Part shown: one piece after another, positions 25,401-36,769 of the stretch
How the letters are laid out: each line of letters starts with the position of its first letter
How positions within the stretch are numbered: the stretch's first letter is position 1
DNA from: Piper betle
Taxonomy: Eukaryota > Streptophyta > Magnoliopsida > Piperales > Piperaceae
Direction of reading: 5' to 3'
DNA: 64,000 nucleotides
NCBI GenBank assembly: GCA_033002965.1
Contig: JAURVB010014807.1
Location: 1 to 64,000 of the forward strand
Notes under the pieces: model-generated
Told to the model about the DNA's origin: nothing
Databases searched by the model: none
What the model saw: the letters and a program-made list of their open reading frames with translations, nothing else
Made by a program: the position numbers and the translations under genes

Positions 25401-25662
25401 ACTTCAAACAGTCTTAACCCATATTTATCGTTTGTGAAGCGACGTGCTCGTAAGGGTTTTTCAATATTAATTATTTAAACTCTAGAAGAGACTTGTCTGG
25501 GAAATACAATTTTACGGCGGTTCGTCGGCGGTGTACCACATGTATGTCGAAAGTGAGCAACGCTCACACTTCACTGTTTTTAATATTTTTTTTACAACTT
25601 ACGACCAAATAACGAATTTGATTCAGCCCTTAACTAATACGAATCCCAATATCGTGTAGCCA

Positions 25663-27024
25663 TGGTTGCATGAATCGGAATCGGAATCGGTTTTCCAGGG
25701 AGTCGGAATCGGTTTGAATCGGTCAGGAATCGGTTCAGTTGAATAGGCCTGAATCGGTCTAAATCGGTCATATACAAAAATTTGCCAACTCATAACAGAA
25801 ATACCTGAAATACATAATTATATAATTTCTCAACATAAATACAAAAATTCAAATATTTATACAACAATGATAAAGGTATGTAATTATGACAATACAACGG
25901 TAGAGTTATACCTGAAAGAAAAAATAAGAACATACCTGAAAGAACATACTCTTTATGTAATTCAAATAAGAGCAAACCTGAAGAACATACTCTTTATGTA
26001 ATGAACACAATTTCATATAATTACATACCTAAAAGAGTATCACAATTTATCTTCAGAATACCATAATGTCATAAGTATATACACAATGTTCATATATCAT
26101 CATCTGTGTTCTATTAAATAATAACAACAAGACATTAATACAAGTCCAAAAAATAAATCTTCAGCACAATTTTACATAGTGATTACTAAATCATTTAATT
26201 CATTATCGGAATCGGAATCGGTCTAAATCGGACAGGAATAGGTTCAATTGAATCGGTCCAAATTAGTTTAATCGGTCATATATAATAATTTGACAATTCA
26301 TAATATAAATATATTAAAATTAGGTATTAATGTTATTTTGACATTATTCTGTGTATTATAGTTTATGATATTTTTAAATATTTTTTAAGATTTTTTTAAA
26401 TTATTTAGAATTAATTATTATTTTTGACTCAAGTTAGACTCAAATCAACTTTTAATTACGAGAATGCCACCCTCCGCTCTTTACCCCGCCGCCGCTGGCG
26501 GCCCGGTCGACAGCGAGTCTCGCAGCCACTGCACTGTCGGCCGGCCACACATCGGAGGCCCGGTTGCGAGGGCGGCGGTGATGTCGGCAGCCCGGTCGGA
26601 AGAACAGTCGGCAGCCCGGAGTTGGTGGCGATTCGTGCGTCACAGAGCCGATTCAATCCGGCTACACGTCGGCGACGACGTTGCGAGGTCGGCGGCGAGC
26701 CTGGAGTCGGGGACGCACGACGGAGGGCGGAAACGGGGTGGCGGTGGGGGGGAGCAGGTTAATTTTAGGTTTTTAAAATCAAAATTACCATTTTACCTAT
26801 GCTTAAATAATTTAATAAAAATCATAGCTAGGGTATTTTAGTAATTTACCAAAAAACCGATTCCTATTTAAATCGGCCGATTCTGATTCCGAGTTAAATC
26901 GTTAGAAATCGGGCGAAATTGCCCGATTCCGAGCCCGATTCGGCCCCAAAATCAGATCGGCGGGTTGCCGATCCGATTTAAATCTGCCGATTCCACTCGG
27001 AATCGGCCAGTTCGTGCAACCAGG
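25663..27024. mobile_element. 1.36-kb TIR element with GC-rich core
   Basis: GTAGCCA occurs directly at both flanks (25656-25662 and 27025-27031). The ends are inverted: TGGTTGCATGAA on the left, CTGGTTGCACGAA on the right strand reversed. Subterminal zones carry many copies of GAATCGG or its complement (25675-25770, 26205-26285, 26860-27010). The interior is AT-rich apart from a sharply GC-rich 300-bp core (26460-26760) whose translations are arginine- and alanine-rich and unrecognised. No transposase is visible, so it would be non-autonomous. A 7-bp duplication does not settle the superfamily (hAT elements usually make 8 bp). Confidence 0.65.
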
Positions 27025-27398
27025 GTAGCCAAGCTTACAACACCCGATTATTGAAATGGGCTTCATCAGCAAGCGTGCAGAGCAGCTGAAATAATTTATC
27101 AAATTTGCAACATTACGTGGCCAAATGAATTGATCGCCAAGTTTAATTGGTCACGGGCTTGCAACATAAACATCCTTAACAATCAAACGGTACATAAATC
27201 CAATCTCTCTTCTTGGATCTTCTTCTTCATCCAGCTCAAAATATTGTCGCCAACTCCTGGCCGCCAAATGAGCAGTCGTCGCCCCCGTTGTTTTCTTCAT
27301 CCGGTCTATTTATAGACCAACCTTCCTCACAATTTTCCTTAAAATTCTCTTGCCATCCCCGTTTGATATTAACTCCTAATTATTATACGGCTCTGCCC

Positions 27399-27712
27399 GC
27401 AGGCACTTTTTTAGCGCCAATGCAAATCAGAATCAAATTATAAGATGACGTATTAGACCCTTTTAAGCGGTCTCTTAAAAGAGTCCAGAAGGTTAAGTCG
27501 GTTGTAGCATTTCATCCATCCTAAAACATAAACATATGCACTTATATATGTACAAACAAATTTTGGTGGCTTAATCAATTATGAGCTTTAAAAAATTGCC
27601 ACCATTAGTCATTTTGGGACCATTTCAGGTTGATTTCTAGCTTTTTTTTTTTTTTACAACAAAATTAATTTTTTTATATGCTTCGTCTAGCAAATTAGTC
27701 ACTTAGTTAATT
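27399..27712. repeat. Second copy of the DUF295 upstream segment
   Basis: This is the direct repeat of 25069-25400. It is followed immediately by the duplicated unrecognised segment at 27713. The stretch between the preceding TIR element and this repeat (27032-27398) holds nothing I recognise. Confidence 0.75.
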
Positions 27713-28340
27713 GCAGGAACTTGGGCAAGAGATGGGCATTAATATAATTGACGGTCCAGACCTCCGGCATGAACATGTGATGGGCAGAGACTCCGAGGCC
27801 AAAGCGCTCGGAGTTGCGGCAGAGGTGGTAACCACTAACTACCGTAGATGTAGTACAATGCCGGTTGTCAACGGGGACGGCGACACAGAGCATTGTGTCT
27901 TCCTCGGATAGTGCAATCGATCTTGTTGAACAACGTGTCAAAAAGTGGATCCGTTCATTTAGAAGGCATATGTAGTTATAAGGCATCATTTCGTCACCCT
28001 CAAACTTCGGTCCTTCATCCTCGTAAGAATGAAATTGAAAACTGCGTTTAGACGAAGTGACCATGCCGGTCGTCACCACGATGATGTCAAGCAACGTCGA
28101 TGCCGGCGATAGCTAAGGTAGGCGTAAGGCAGGGCAAGTGTGGCGGCGAGACGAAGCAGGGCGAGTGGACGGCACTGCAGAGATACATGGCTGGTGTAAG
28201 GCCAACATTCACCTCGAAAATGCAGCAGTTGGCATTAGCCGGGCTGCAATTGCAGGAACTTGGGCATGAGATGGGCATTAACATAATTGATGGTGCAGAC
28301 CTGCAAGGTGAACATGTAATTTGGCAAGGTTGGTGGTGTA
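27713..28340. other. Duplicated gene-like segment of unknown identity
   Basis: About 75 bp beginning GCAGGAACTTGGGCA (near 27714) are repeated near 28252 with few changes. In one plus-strand frame both read ELG(Q/H)EMGINIIDG(P/A)DL, in the minus frame a different text. Base composition is richer in GC than the flanks. I do not recognise the family in either direction. It may be a captured exon pair or a decayed gene. Confidence 0.35.
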
Positions 28341-28837
28341 CGGAGTGGGCTCCGACATGCAACAGTCAATAAAAAGATTCCATAGTTGCTTATAATTGTC
28401 TTTATTTGATTTTTCTCTACTGTCAAAATAGCATACGGAGCTCATATTTTTCAGCCATACAGAAAAATTAAATATAGATAATCATAAGGGTCTATTTTGG
28501 CTGTCCTGATATTACATTAAAAAATATAAAATTTGGAGGTTATAAATTTTTTTGTGTTTAGATATCATAAAATTTAATCAGAAAAAATTTTAATTTCATT
28601 TCAAATAAATCAATATAAAAATTTTATAAAAAAATATTTTCTTATGAAAAATATAAAAAATTAGAGAAAATTTTAAGAGGCACGTACACATACATATACG
28701 GGGAAAAATATTTCATTTCATCTTCTTTTTCTACTATCCAAACATGTATGAGAAATTTTTAAAATTTTCATGTCATTTCATCTTATTGTATTTTTATTTT
28801 GCATAACCCAAATGTGAACATCATATTACTTTACTTA
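28341..28837. other. AT-rich spacer, no gene seen
   Basis: Low-complexity AT-rich DNA. From about 28838 to 28889 the sequence belongs to the same repeat family as 20680-20735, into which the retrotransposon that follows was inserted. Confidence 0.5.
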
Positions 28838-28889
28838 AATGATTAAAACTCCGAATATATTAACTTCACATTGGAATTAGAAGATCAAT

Positions 28890-31800
28890 TGTAAAACCTA
28901 CGATTCGAATTAGGGTTTTATATTCAGAACCGATCAGTTCGATCGTTATTCTCGAGTTAATTCTGTTTCAGAATACATCAACTAAGCCGACGCCAGTCGC
29001 AGTGCATGAGCCATGAGTGTCATGCGTACCCACGTATATGATGATAAGGTCATAAACACACCAGAAAAGAATGAGTTATTAGAATATATAAGAGTATGCC
29101 AGTTATTTTTTTTTATTTTTATATACAGTGGGTCGTCAGAATTAGTTTTAAGCTGTTTACTGCGTTAGGACACGTCACGGGTAGTTTGGGTGGGTTGTTA
29201 GTTATAGAGCATATTATTATGACGTTGTGGTGTTTCTTTTATTTTATGAGATTTTTCCCATTTTATTTTGGGATTTTCTACAATTAAGTTATTATTCTTG
29301 ACTAGAACCGGGGACGAGTCAAGTGATATTTACGAGTTCACCACCGAGCCCTTTTCTTCCCTCCCCTCAACGTTCTTCCCCAAACCTTTGCCGCGCCGCC
29401 CCTTTTCACTTGTCGTCGCCGCTGGCCGGCCTGCCACAGATCGTTGCCGCCGCCGTCGAGGCCAGCCTGCCACCGATCGTTGCCGCCGCCGTCGAGGCCA
29501 GCCTGCCACCGATCGTTGCCACCGCCGTCGACACCGGCCTGCCACCGATCGTCGCTGCCAGACTCCACCGTGGCGTTGTCGTGCCGCCCTAAGCCCCGCC
29601 GTCGCCTGACCTCTACGACGCCGGAATCGCCGCGCTCTCATCGTCGATTCCGTCACCGACGATCGTCACCGTCGCCGTCACCGTCCAGTCCCAGCTTTGG
29701 CATTGCCGACCCTCCCATGACCTTTGCTGACCGGAGCGGAGCCCATCGCTGCCCAGGCTGGTCGGATCTAGTCACCCACCACCGACCGCCCCTGTTTCGG
29801 CCATTTTCCACCGAGCCGCCGCCTCCGCCGACCAAGTCAACATGGTAGATGCATTGGTCTCGCTGAGCCGGTTCCAATGGTACCCAATACCCTTGCTATT
29901 CAGCCAGTAGACGCCACTGGCGACTTCTGCCTAGAAACCGTCGGAAGTTGCCGGAAAACCACTAAAGCTGTCGGAACCTTACCGGAAAACCGGATTCGCT
30001 AGAATTTGTCGGATCTTTCGCAGAGCTCATCCAGTCAAACCCGATCAAACTTTGGACGCAAACAAGTGCTGAATTCTAGCTCCGAGACGCGCGACAAAAC
30101 CATAGCCGTCGCTGATTATTGAGGACGAGAGGTATAATTACCTCCGAGTTAATGATTTAAATTGATGATTGTTAACACAACATGATAGGATTGATTGATT
30201 GTCATGACAAAAGTCTGAGCATGAAAGAAGTAATGATATGCATGATTTGATTGTTAATGGATGAATGCAGTGATTTAATTAGGTGAATTAACTCGAGCAT
30301 GCTAATTGAATGTAACGTAACTTAGAAAAATATAATAAAATCAGTGTGAATAGGATGAGTCTAGAGATATTTTTGTTGATGATTATTTAATGGATGACGA
30401 TTGTGTTGTGTGTGATGTTCATTGACAGTTTGATGCATCGTTCAGTTAGCGGGAATTAGCTATTTAGTTTTGATGTGTAGGTACGGAGTAGGAACTCACC
30501 GCCTAGGCGTGAGGACACGCTTGGAGCTTCTACCAGGTCCGTTTAGGACTCGTCTCTGTTTTATACTCTAATCTATTGTATGTTTGTTTTAATGCCTGCA
30601 GGACAGGTTAAGTGGCATTTTATCGGATCCTACTTAACTCGGGCCATTTAGCCAAATAGTTTTCCGGATTAATAAACCCTCGAGGATGAGATCCCTTGAT
30701 GATGATTTCGAAAATAAGATCCACCACAAGTTGCCTTCGGGCCTATTATATGAATCCCTTCCCAGGCATATATATATATAATTTTATCAAGTTTTTAGTG
30801 AGACGAGAGATGGAGAAACTGACTTGCACGTACCATGAGCGGATGTCGTGACAGTCAAAGCGAGCTCTGGATTAGTGAGCGGACTGTTCCATTCCTAAGG
30901 GATCTTGACAACTCCGCGTTTGAGTTCCTCACACTCAAAGAACGTGGAGGTTTACGGGTACTATTAAGTACAGTGCATGTCCGAACTTGTGGTTCAAAGG
31001 GTACTAAAGGCGACTGCCTGAAAGTACTCGGCCTTTGTGCTCAAGGCCAGGAGAATTATGGAGGTAAGGAGAGGGCTTAGGATATACATGTAGTCCCGAT
31101 GGACCAGAGAAAAATGAAATGAGAAAAATGCCGAAAGAGGCATCAGCAAAGCAGACAGTTCGGGATGCTACCGGGTCTGCAGCCCAGTGGCTCCTCAATA
31201 GGTGCTCTTCAGAGAGTATATGAGAAGTATACACATGTTTTCTTTCATATGGGAGTTTTCTCTCATAGCCAGTTTGTTATAGTTATATTTTGGACAAGTA
31301 ATGCTTGTTACTGACGTGTTTTTGTATTATATGTAGGTGATAACCAAGAGTTGGATGTGCCAGCCTGGACAGAGGAATAATGATGTCGCTTGCATACATA
31401 TGTCAGCCGATAGAGTGATTAATATTTTGTTTATGATGTTATTATATTGAGAATGATGTGATTAAATACTAAGACATGGTGATATGATGTGATCAAATAC
31501 TAGACATGATGATATGATGTGAAATGTGAATAAATTGCACATGTGGGTTGAGTCCCAAGCTTCAGCATGAGTATACAGTAGATTAGACTCTATGTGAATG
31601 AAATGGTTGATATATGCATATATGTTTGTATATAGTATATTGATAGGGTGGACCTTAATTACACTTTTAGGGGAGGCTCTGTCCGTTTTACTTTTCAGAA
31701 TTTTTGTTGATTTTTATTGTAATTGTATTGGTGTGTAAATTAGTTTGCATGTCATCCATGTAGTAGGATATTAGGGTTTTGTGCATTCATCCAAGCATGG

Positions 31801-31929
31801 CCAGTCGTATCTTCATCTTAAGATGCTGAGATTAGATCCGCACGAGTTGGGTTCGGGTTAGCCGACCTAACCGGGGCCTGTAACATGCCGGTTCGGTTCA
31901 AAAGCATGAGCTGGATTTGGGGTGTTACA
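28890..31929 (+). repeat. 5' LTR (3040 bp), copy 2 of the giant LTR family
   Basis: It starts TGTAAAACCTACG and ends GGGGTGTTACA. A GC-rich island spans about 29340-30080 and includes a 36-bp unit repeated about three and a half times (29431-29560, CTGCCACCGATCGTTGCC...). Short (TA)n at 30768-30781. Frames in the island differ from those in the other LTR copies, so they are unlikely to be coding. Confidence 0.85.
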
Positions 31930-31933
31930 GAAT

Positions 31934-31947
31934 TGGCATCAAAGCCA
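31934..31947 (+). promoter_or_regulatory. Primer binding site (initiator-Met tRNA type)
   Basis: TGGCATCAAAGCCA lies four bases after the 5' LTR. It differs at two positions from the usual plant PBS TGGTATCAGAGCCA, complementary to the 3' end of initiator methionine tRNA. Confidence 0.75.
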
Positions 31948-34900
31948 CTCTCGATCAATTAAGATGCAAGATATTGTTATAGGTGATGTGTGTGCAAAGG
32001 TTATTCCAAGTCTAGCTGGCAGGTATGTTTTTGTTTATTTTCTTTGCATGCAAATTTTTTTCATAAGTTGTTTGAATAACAGTGTATTCAAAACTTGATC
32101 AAAATTATGTGGGATTGACCTTAGTTGGGTTGACTGGTCATTTCTATGAATTTTTATCATGATATCAGACTGTTTGCTCAGTTGGATGTGAGGAGGGCAT
32201 GTTGTAGTGCTAGGTGAGGTAGAATAGGTATAGGATCCCAACTTATACCAGATCCGGATGTCAGTAGGAATCTGTCAGATATGTCGTGATGGGCTTAGAG
32301 ATCCACTAGTTATGTCCATCGCATAAGAGATAGGATTAGTCGTCGTGTCCACATGTTCAGTAAGCTGAGATTGGATTGGATGTTTACCAAGTGTTCGTGT
32401 TTTGCATGTCACTATATTAGTCCTGCTTCCATGGGACATGGTGTATATTGTGGTAATAAGTTAAAAGAAAGAAAAGGGGCAGCAGTAAGGAGCTCAAAGT
32501 ATAGAGATACTAGCAAGTTAGTTGGCACATGAGATGGACCACCAAGTGCCTTAGACAAATCCCTAAGGATGAATGATGTGATTATGTCAATGGAGCCACT
32601 GAAGTACATGGAGCATAGATGAGAGTTTGGATAGATGATTTGAGGTGGACCACTTCCAGAAGATAGTGATAAATGAGGATGAGTAGCGAGGTGGATCGAC
32701 AGTCCAAGGGCACTTCACCGCATCCCCTCTTCTACTAGTTTACGTCCGTCCCAACAGCATTTTTGGCTTCTCTTTGCCAGACGGAGGTCTCGATATAACA
32801 AGGAAAAGATTAGGACCACCAGTGTCTACGAGATTAAATATTTGATAGGATTCTACCAAAGATAAGGTACCAGATCAGTGGTTACCAATTGAGGACCAGT
32901 CAGCATTGATGAATGCAGCCATTCCAGATTTTAGGAGATTAGAGTGGATTCAGTATAAGTTTACCATCATATGTGTCAGCACCATGATCCAAACCCCTCC
33001 TAATCAGACACGCATGACTAGACAACCTGAGCCGAGTTGTTAGCATCTAAGATATGTTAGAGACAATAGTGGATTTACGATGTATACGATTAGGATCAGA
33101 TTCTTAGCATCTAGATTGCACTGTTGCTGACAGAGTTGGACAACTGCCGACCGAGTACACAACTGTCGACCGAGTTGTACAACCGCCGATCTAGTGCACA
33201 ACCACCGACCAAGTTGCACAACCGCCGTCCGAGGTGCACAACCGCCATTCGAGGTGCACAACCGCCATCCGAGATGCACTACCATTGACCGAGTATGTAC
33301 TACCGCTGTCCGTGTTTTGCTCATCCGCCAACCAAGTAGATCAATTAGAGCTGAGTAGGGCCAGAGTTAAGGAACAAGATATAGCTACAATGGCATCAGC
33401 ATAATAGAGGAGAGTTAGGAAAACTGAGGTTATTCTGATGAGATGGCATAGGATCTGACTTCTGAGCTCTCTTGCAACCATTGTCTTGACCTGACACCCT
33501 TGGGTCAAATGTATATTGCAAGATAAAACGATCAGATATGGTTAGTGATAGTCTCATAAGGATGTGCATGGACAGAGTTAGAAAACATGACAGTATGACC
33601 TCCAGATGGGATAGTCATAGTGATCAGAGTGTTCAGATAGCACGATAGTACATCCATGGACCCACAACTGGCATACGCAGACCAGATGGTTAGTAGATGA
33701 TCACATGCGTAGTTTAATCTATTTAGCGATTGACCAGCTAGCGAGAAGAGTTTGACTTGTATTAGAGTATTGGGCATAGATAAAGGGTCAATAAAGAAGA
33801 GTCTTTTAGAGAGATAGTGATTCCCTTATGTTTCGCCAGCTTGATTAGGTTTTCACCTTGAACCATAGGGTTGAGCCTTGCCCTGAGTATAGAGGTACCT
33901 TCATGGTATTGATTAGGACTTACAGTGCATGTAGGTGTTTTCAGATCAATCCTACAATGACGATTTCACCCCAGCTTGAGAGTGATGCAGATAGGGATTT
34001 CAGACAGGACAGACCATGCTAACAAGATAGAATGATACCAGTGTATGCTCATCTTGATCGATAGCCTTGTTTGAGAGTCTACCACAATGATAGTAGTCAT
34101 ATGAGTCAAGATTGATGCTACAAATTGGTACGGGACGGCAGGTCACACACCATTGAAGAGCGGACAAGACATGTGTCAAACCTCACTATGAGTCCCCGTA
34201 GACTTGAGGGAAGACAGTGGTTCTTTGGGTCATTTGAACCCCGCCTGTTTAGAAGTGCGTGACTAGTACGGTATCGAGAAACACGTGCCTACTGTTAGCT
34301 GATTGATCTAGAGCCACTTAGGAGACATTTCTAAGATTCGTCAGTGATTGGCTGTTCCACAGACTAATTACATGTGGCATAGTAAATCGTGGTGATCTTA
34401 GAGACAAGTCCATAGATCTACCGATATTTGGCCACCCAGTACACTATATAGGGATTTCATCTCCCTGACCACATGCATAATACCTTAACTTTACCATAGA
34501 CCAGAGTGACGGACCTGTGTAGCAATTTTTTCTTAGCCTAGTAGACTTCCCCAATTTATTAGATGATTAGATCCTACATATGAGGATGAGATATCACCTA
34601 TTGAGAGTTCTTGAGTAGTGTGACAAGATTTTCATGAGATTCAGTCTCCTTTCCTATAACCTAGAAATGTCAGACATAGTAGAGTCTTCACTTGAGAATT
34701 TCCACTCACCCTTATAGATATATCAGTTCTACTATCAATTAGCTAAAAGATTGAGATGGGTATACATTGACCAAAGCACATGCCACAGACCAGATGCAGA
34801 CTCTACATTCTCATGCAGAGTATGTTATCATACTCCTTGAGACACACTGTGTATGTACAAGTGTTCTCAGCCTCCATTCTATCACAGAGAGTTCCTTTCA

Positions 34901-35660
34901 GCAGCAATTTGTGGTTGTATAGAAAGCCACCAGAGCCATAGTATACAGTAGAGTTATATATAGAACAGTAGTGAGATACTTGACTCGGGACCTGAGTCAA
35001 CTAGGACCCAGTGAGCGGTCCAGTTCCTTATACAGGGACACCTGAGAGTTGGATCTAGATTGGCGACAGCGAGCTATGCAACTCAATAGCCTATACACCG
35101 TACCTAGCAGGAGACTCATAGCACACTTTAGGATGGTTGTAGGACCTAGGATGGAGTTTCCTAAGATTATATGTAGTTGACTTTTGACATTGATGAGGAT
35201 CAGAGAGACATGGGTAGATACTAGCAGGTAGACCTTGCCTTCGATGTAATTTTTCCCAGATATAGCTCAGATTAGCACCTTGCGATACTCTAGAGTATTT
35301 GCTTGACCAACCTAGTAGGCCCTTAGGGGTGATCTAGGTTTTTCCATCAAGTTAGCACTAGGGATCAGAACAGAAGAGAATCATGATGGTAATGTCCAAA
35401 ATAGGCACAGAAAATAGTAAGGATTAGGACATAAGAGAAGGATGATGATAATGTCAGAATAGGCACATGGAAGTATAGAATCGAGAAAGTTTGATATTGT
35501 CCACATCACTAGTAGGATTTGCCTGTTGGCACCACTACAATCAGTGAGGATGTCTATGACTCTTGAAGCAGTAGAGGATACAACAAATGTGTATCCCAGC
35601 TTCGAGGTACTAATTCAATAGAACATCATTGAGTTGAAATTTCGAGGACGAAATTTTTAT
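31948..35660 (+). other. Internal region of the retrotransposon, no intact ORF
   Basis: No frame longer than about 95 codons fits retroelement proteins. A weak trace of a gag zinc-knuckle-like stretch (VYHNDSSHMSQD, then a stop) appears near 34080-34115. I could not place protease, RT or integrase. The region is therefore either heavily decayed or never coded for pol. Confidence 0.5.
33125..33320. repeat. ~21-bp minisatellite within the retrotransposon interior
   Basis: Roughly nine imperfect units of the type (t/g)CACAACCGCCGACCGAG follow each other. The 21-bp period keeps a frame open on the minus strand with a 7-residue repeat, which is a by-product of the array and not evidence for a protein. 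Confidence 0.8.
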
Positions 35661-35673
35661 AAGGAGGGAAGAT
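35661..35673 (+). promoter_or_regulatory. Polypurine tract
   Basis: AAGGAGGGAAGAT lies directly before the 3' LTR and would prime plus-strand synthesis. Confidence 0.8.
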
Positions 35674-36228
35674 TGTAAAACCCACGATTCGAGTCAAGGT
35701 TTTATATTCAGAACCGGTCGGTTCGACTGTTATTTTCGACTTGAGTATGTTTCAATACACGTGTACTGAGCCGACGCCGGTCGTGTCTATGAGCCATGAG
35801 GGTCATGCATACCCAAGTATATGATGATAACGTCATGAACACAATAAAAAGAATGATTTATTAAAATATATGAGAATATGCCAGTTTATTATATATATAT
35901 ATATATATATATAGTAGATCGTAGAATTAGTTTTAGGCCGTTTATCATGTTAGGACATGCATTACGGGCAGTTTGGGTAGGTTGTTAATTATAGAGCATG
36001 TCATTATGATGTTGTGGTGTTTGTTTTATTTTATGGGATTTTTCCCAATTTTTTATCGTAATTGTATTGGTGTGTAAATTAGTTTGCATGTCATCCATGT
36101 AGTAGCATGTTAGGGTTTTGTGCATTCATCCAAACACGGCGAGTCGTATCTTCAGGTTAGCCGACTTAATCGGGGCCTGTAACACGCCAATTCGGTTCAC
36201 GAGCATGAACCGGATTTGGGGTATTACA
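35674..36228 (+). repeat. 3' LTR with a ~2.5-kb internal deletion
   Basis: It keeps the first ~380 bp and the last ~180 bp of the family LTR. The deletion joins 'gggatttttcccaatttttt' (position ~400 of the LTR) to 'tcgtaattgtattggtgtg' (near its end). A further short piece is missing near 36143. A (TA)n run lies at 35888-35913. Confidence 0.8.
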
Positions 36229-36233
36229 TCAAT

Positions 36234-36480
36234 AATATCAGCCTCCATTTCCTAGTTTATTTAGCATTGATCTTGCCCAATTAAGCCATCCATGCATCTA
36301 AATCATACACGTTATTATACGTTTGACTGACGCATGCAAACAGCTACCCCTCTAGAAGTCGAAATTCCGGTTATTACCTTCTTACTCTTTTTTAATCCTT
36401 TAGTGATTTCTTAAAAAAAGAGAAAAACATGATCTAAGAAAAAATATGATCGATACACAAGAACAACATATTAGGAATAT
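36234..36480. repeat. Flanking copy of the 20430-22262 repeat family
   Basis: The text around 36300-36480 (CACGTTATTATACGTTTGAC, TGACGCATGCAAACA, TTACTCTTTTTTAA) matches 21407-21600. With the matching flank at 28838-28889 it shows that the retrotransposon landed inside another copy of this repeat. From 36480 to 36770 I see nothing else. Confidence 0.65.
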
Positions 36481-36769
36481 AAATATGGAGCATAGTTTAC
36501 AAACTCAAGATTCAAATCAAACTAGGCAATACCATCAAGTAGAGTCGAATTATAGTCAATTCTAAGCCGACTTGTAGTCATTAACTCATATTATTTTTTG
36601 CAATTAAGTAAATTAAATGTTATATGAGATTATATATATTGTGCGGTATTTTTACCATCCACAGCTAATCTCTGTGTCAATCTATTTTTATTATTTTCTA
36701 TCATTATATGACATTATTTTACAGTGTTTCTCCATATTTTATTCCATTGCACCCATTAGAGGAGGCACA

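Larger units (their letters stand above)
28890..36228 (+). mobile_element. LTR retrotransposon with ~3-kb LTRs (non-autonomous, Ty3/gypsy-like)
   Basis: The element is bounded by the 5-bp target duplication TCAAT (28885-28889 and 36229-36233). It has a full 5' LTR, a tRNA-iMet-type primer binding site, an internal region of 3.7 kb, a polypurine tract and a shortened 3' LTR. The text just before the polypurine tract (TTCGAGGACGAAATTTTTAT) is typical of Ty3/gypsy elements. No open gag or pol frame survives in the internal region. The long LTRs with a non-coding interior resemble large retrotransposon derivatives that depend on an autonomous partner. Confidence 0.85.

Noticed and set aside
29268..29609. 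Proline-rich frames in the giant LTR GC island
   Set aside because: Frames differ from copy to copy and are interrupted, so they are not a conserved protein.
33040..33324. Minus-strand frame with a 7-residue repeat
   Set aside because: It follows from a 21-bp minisatellite inside a retrotransposon interior, not from coding selection.
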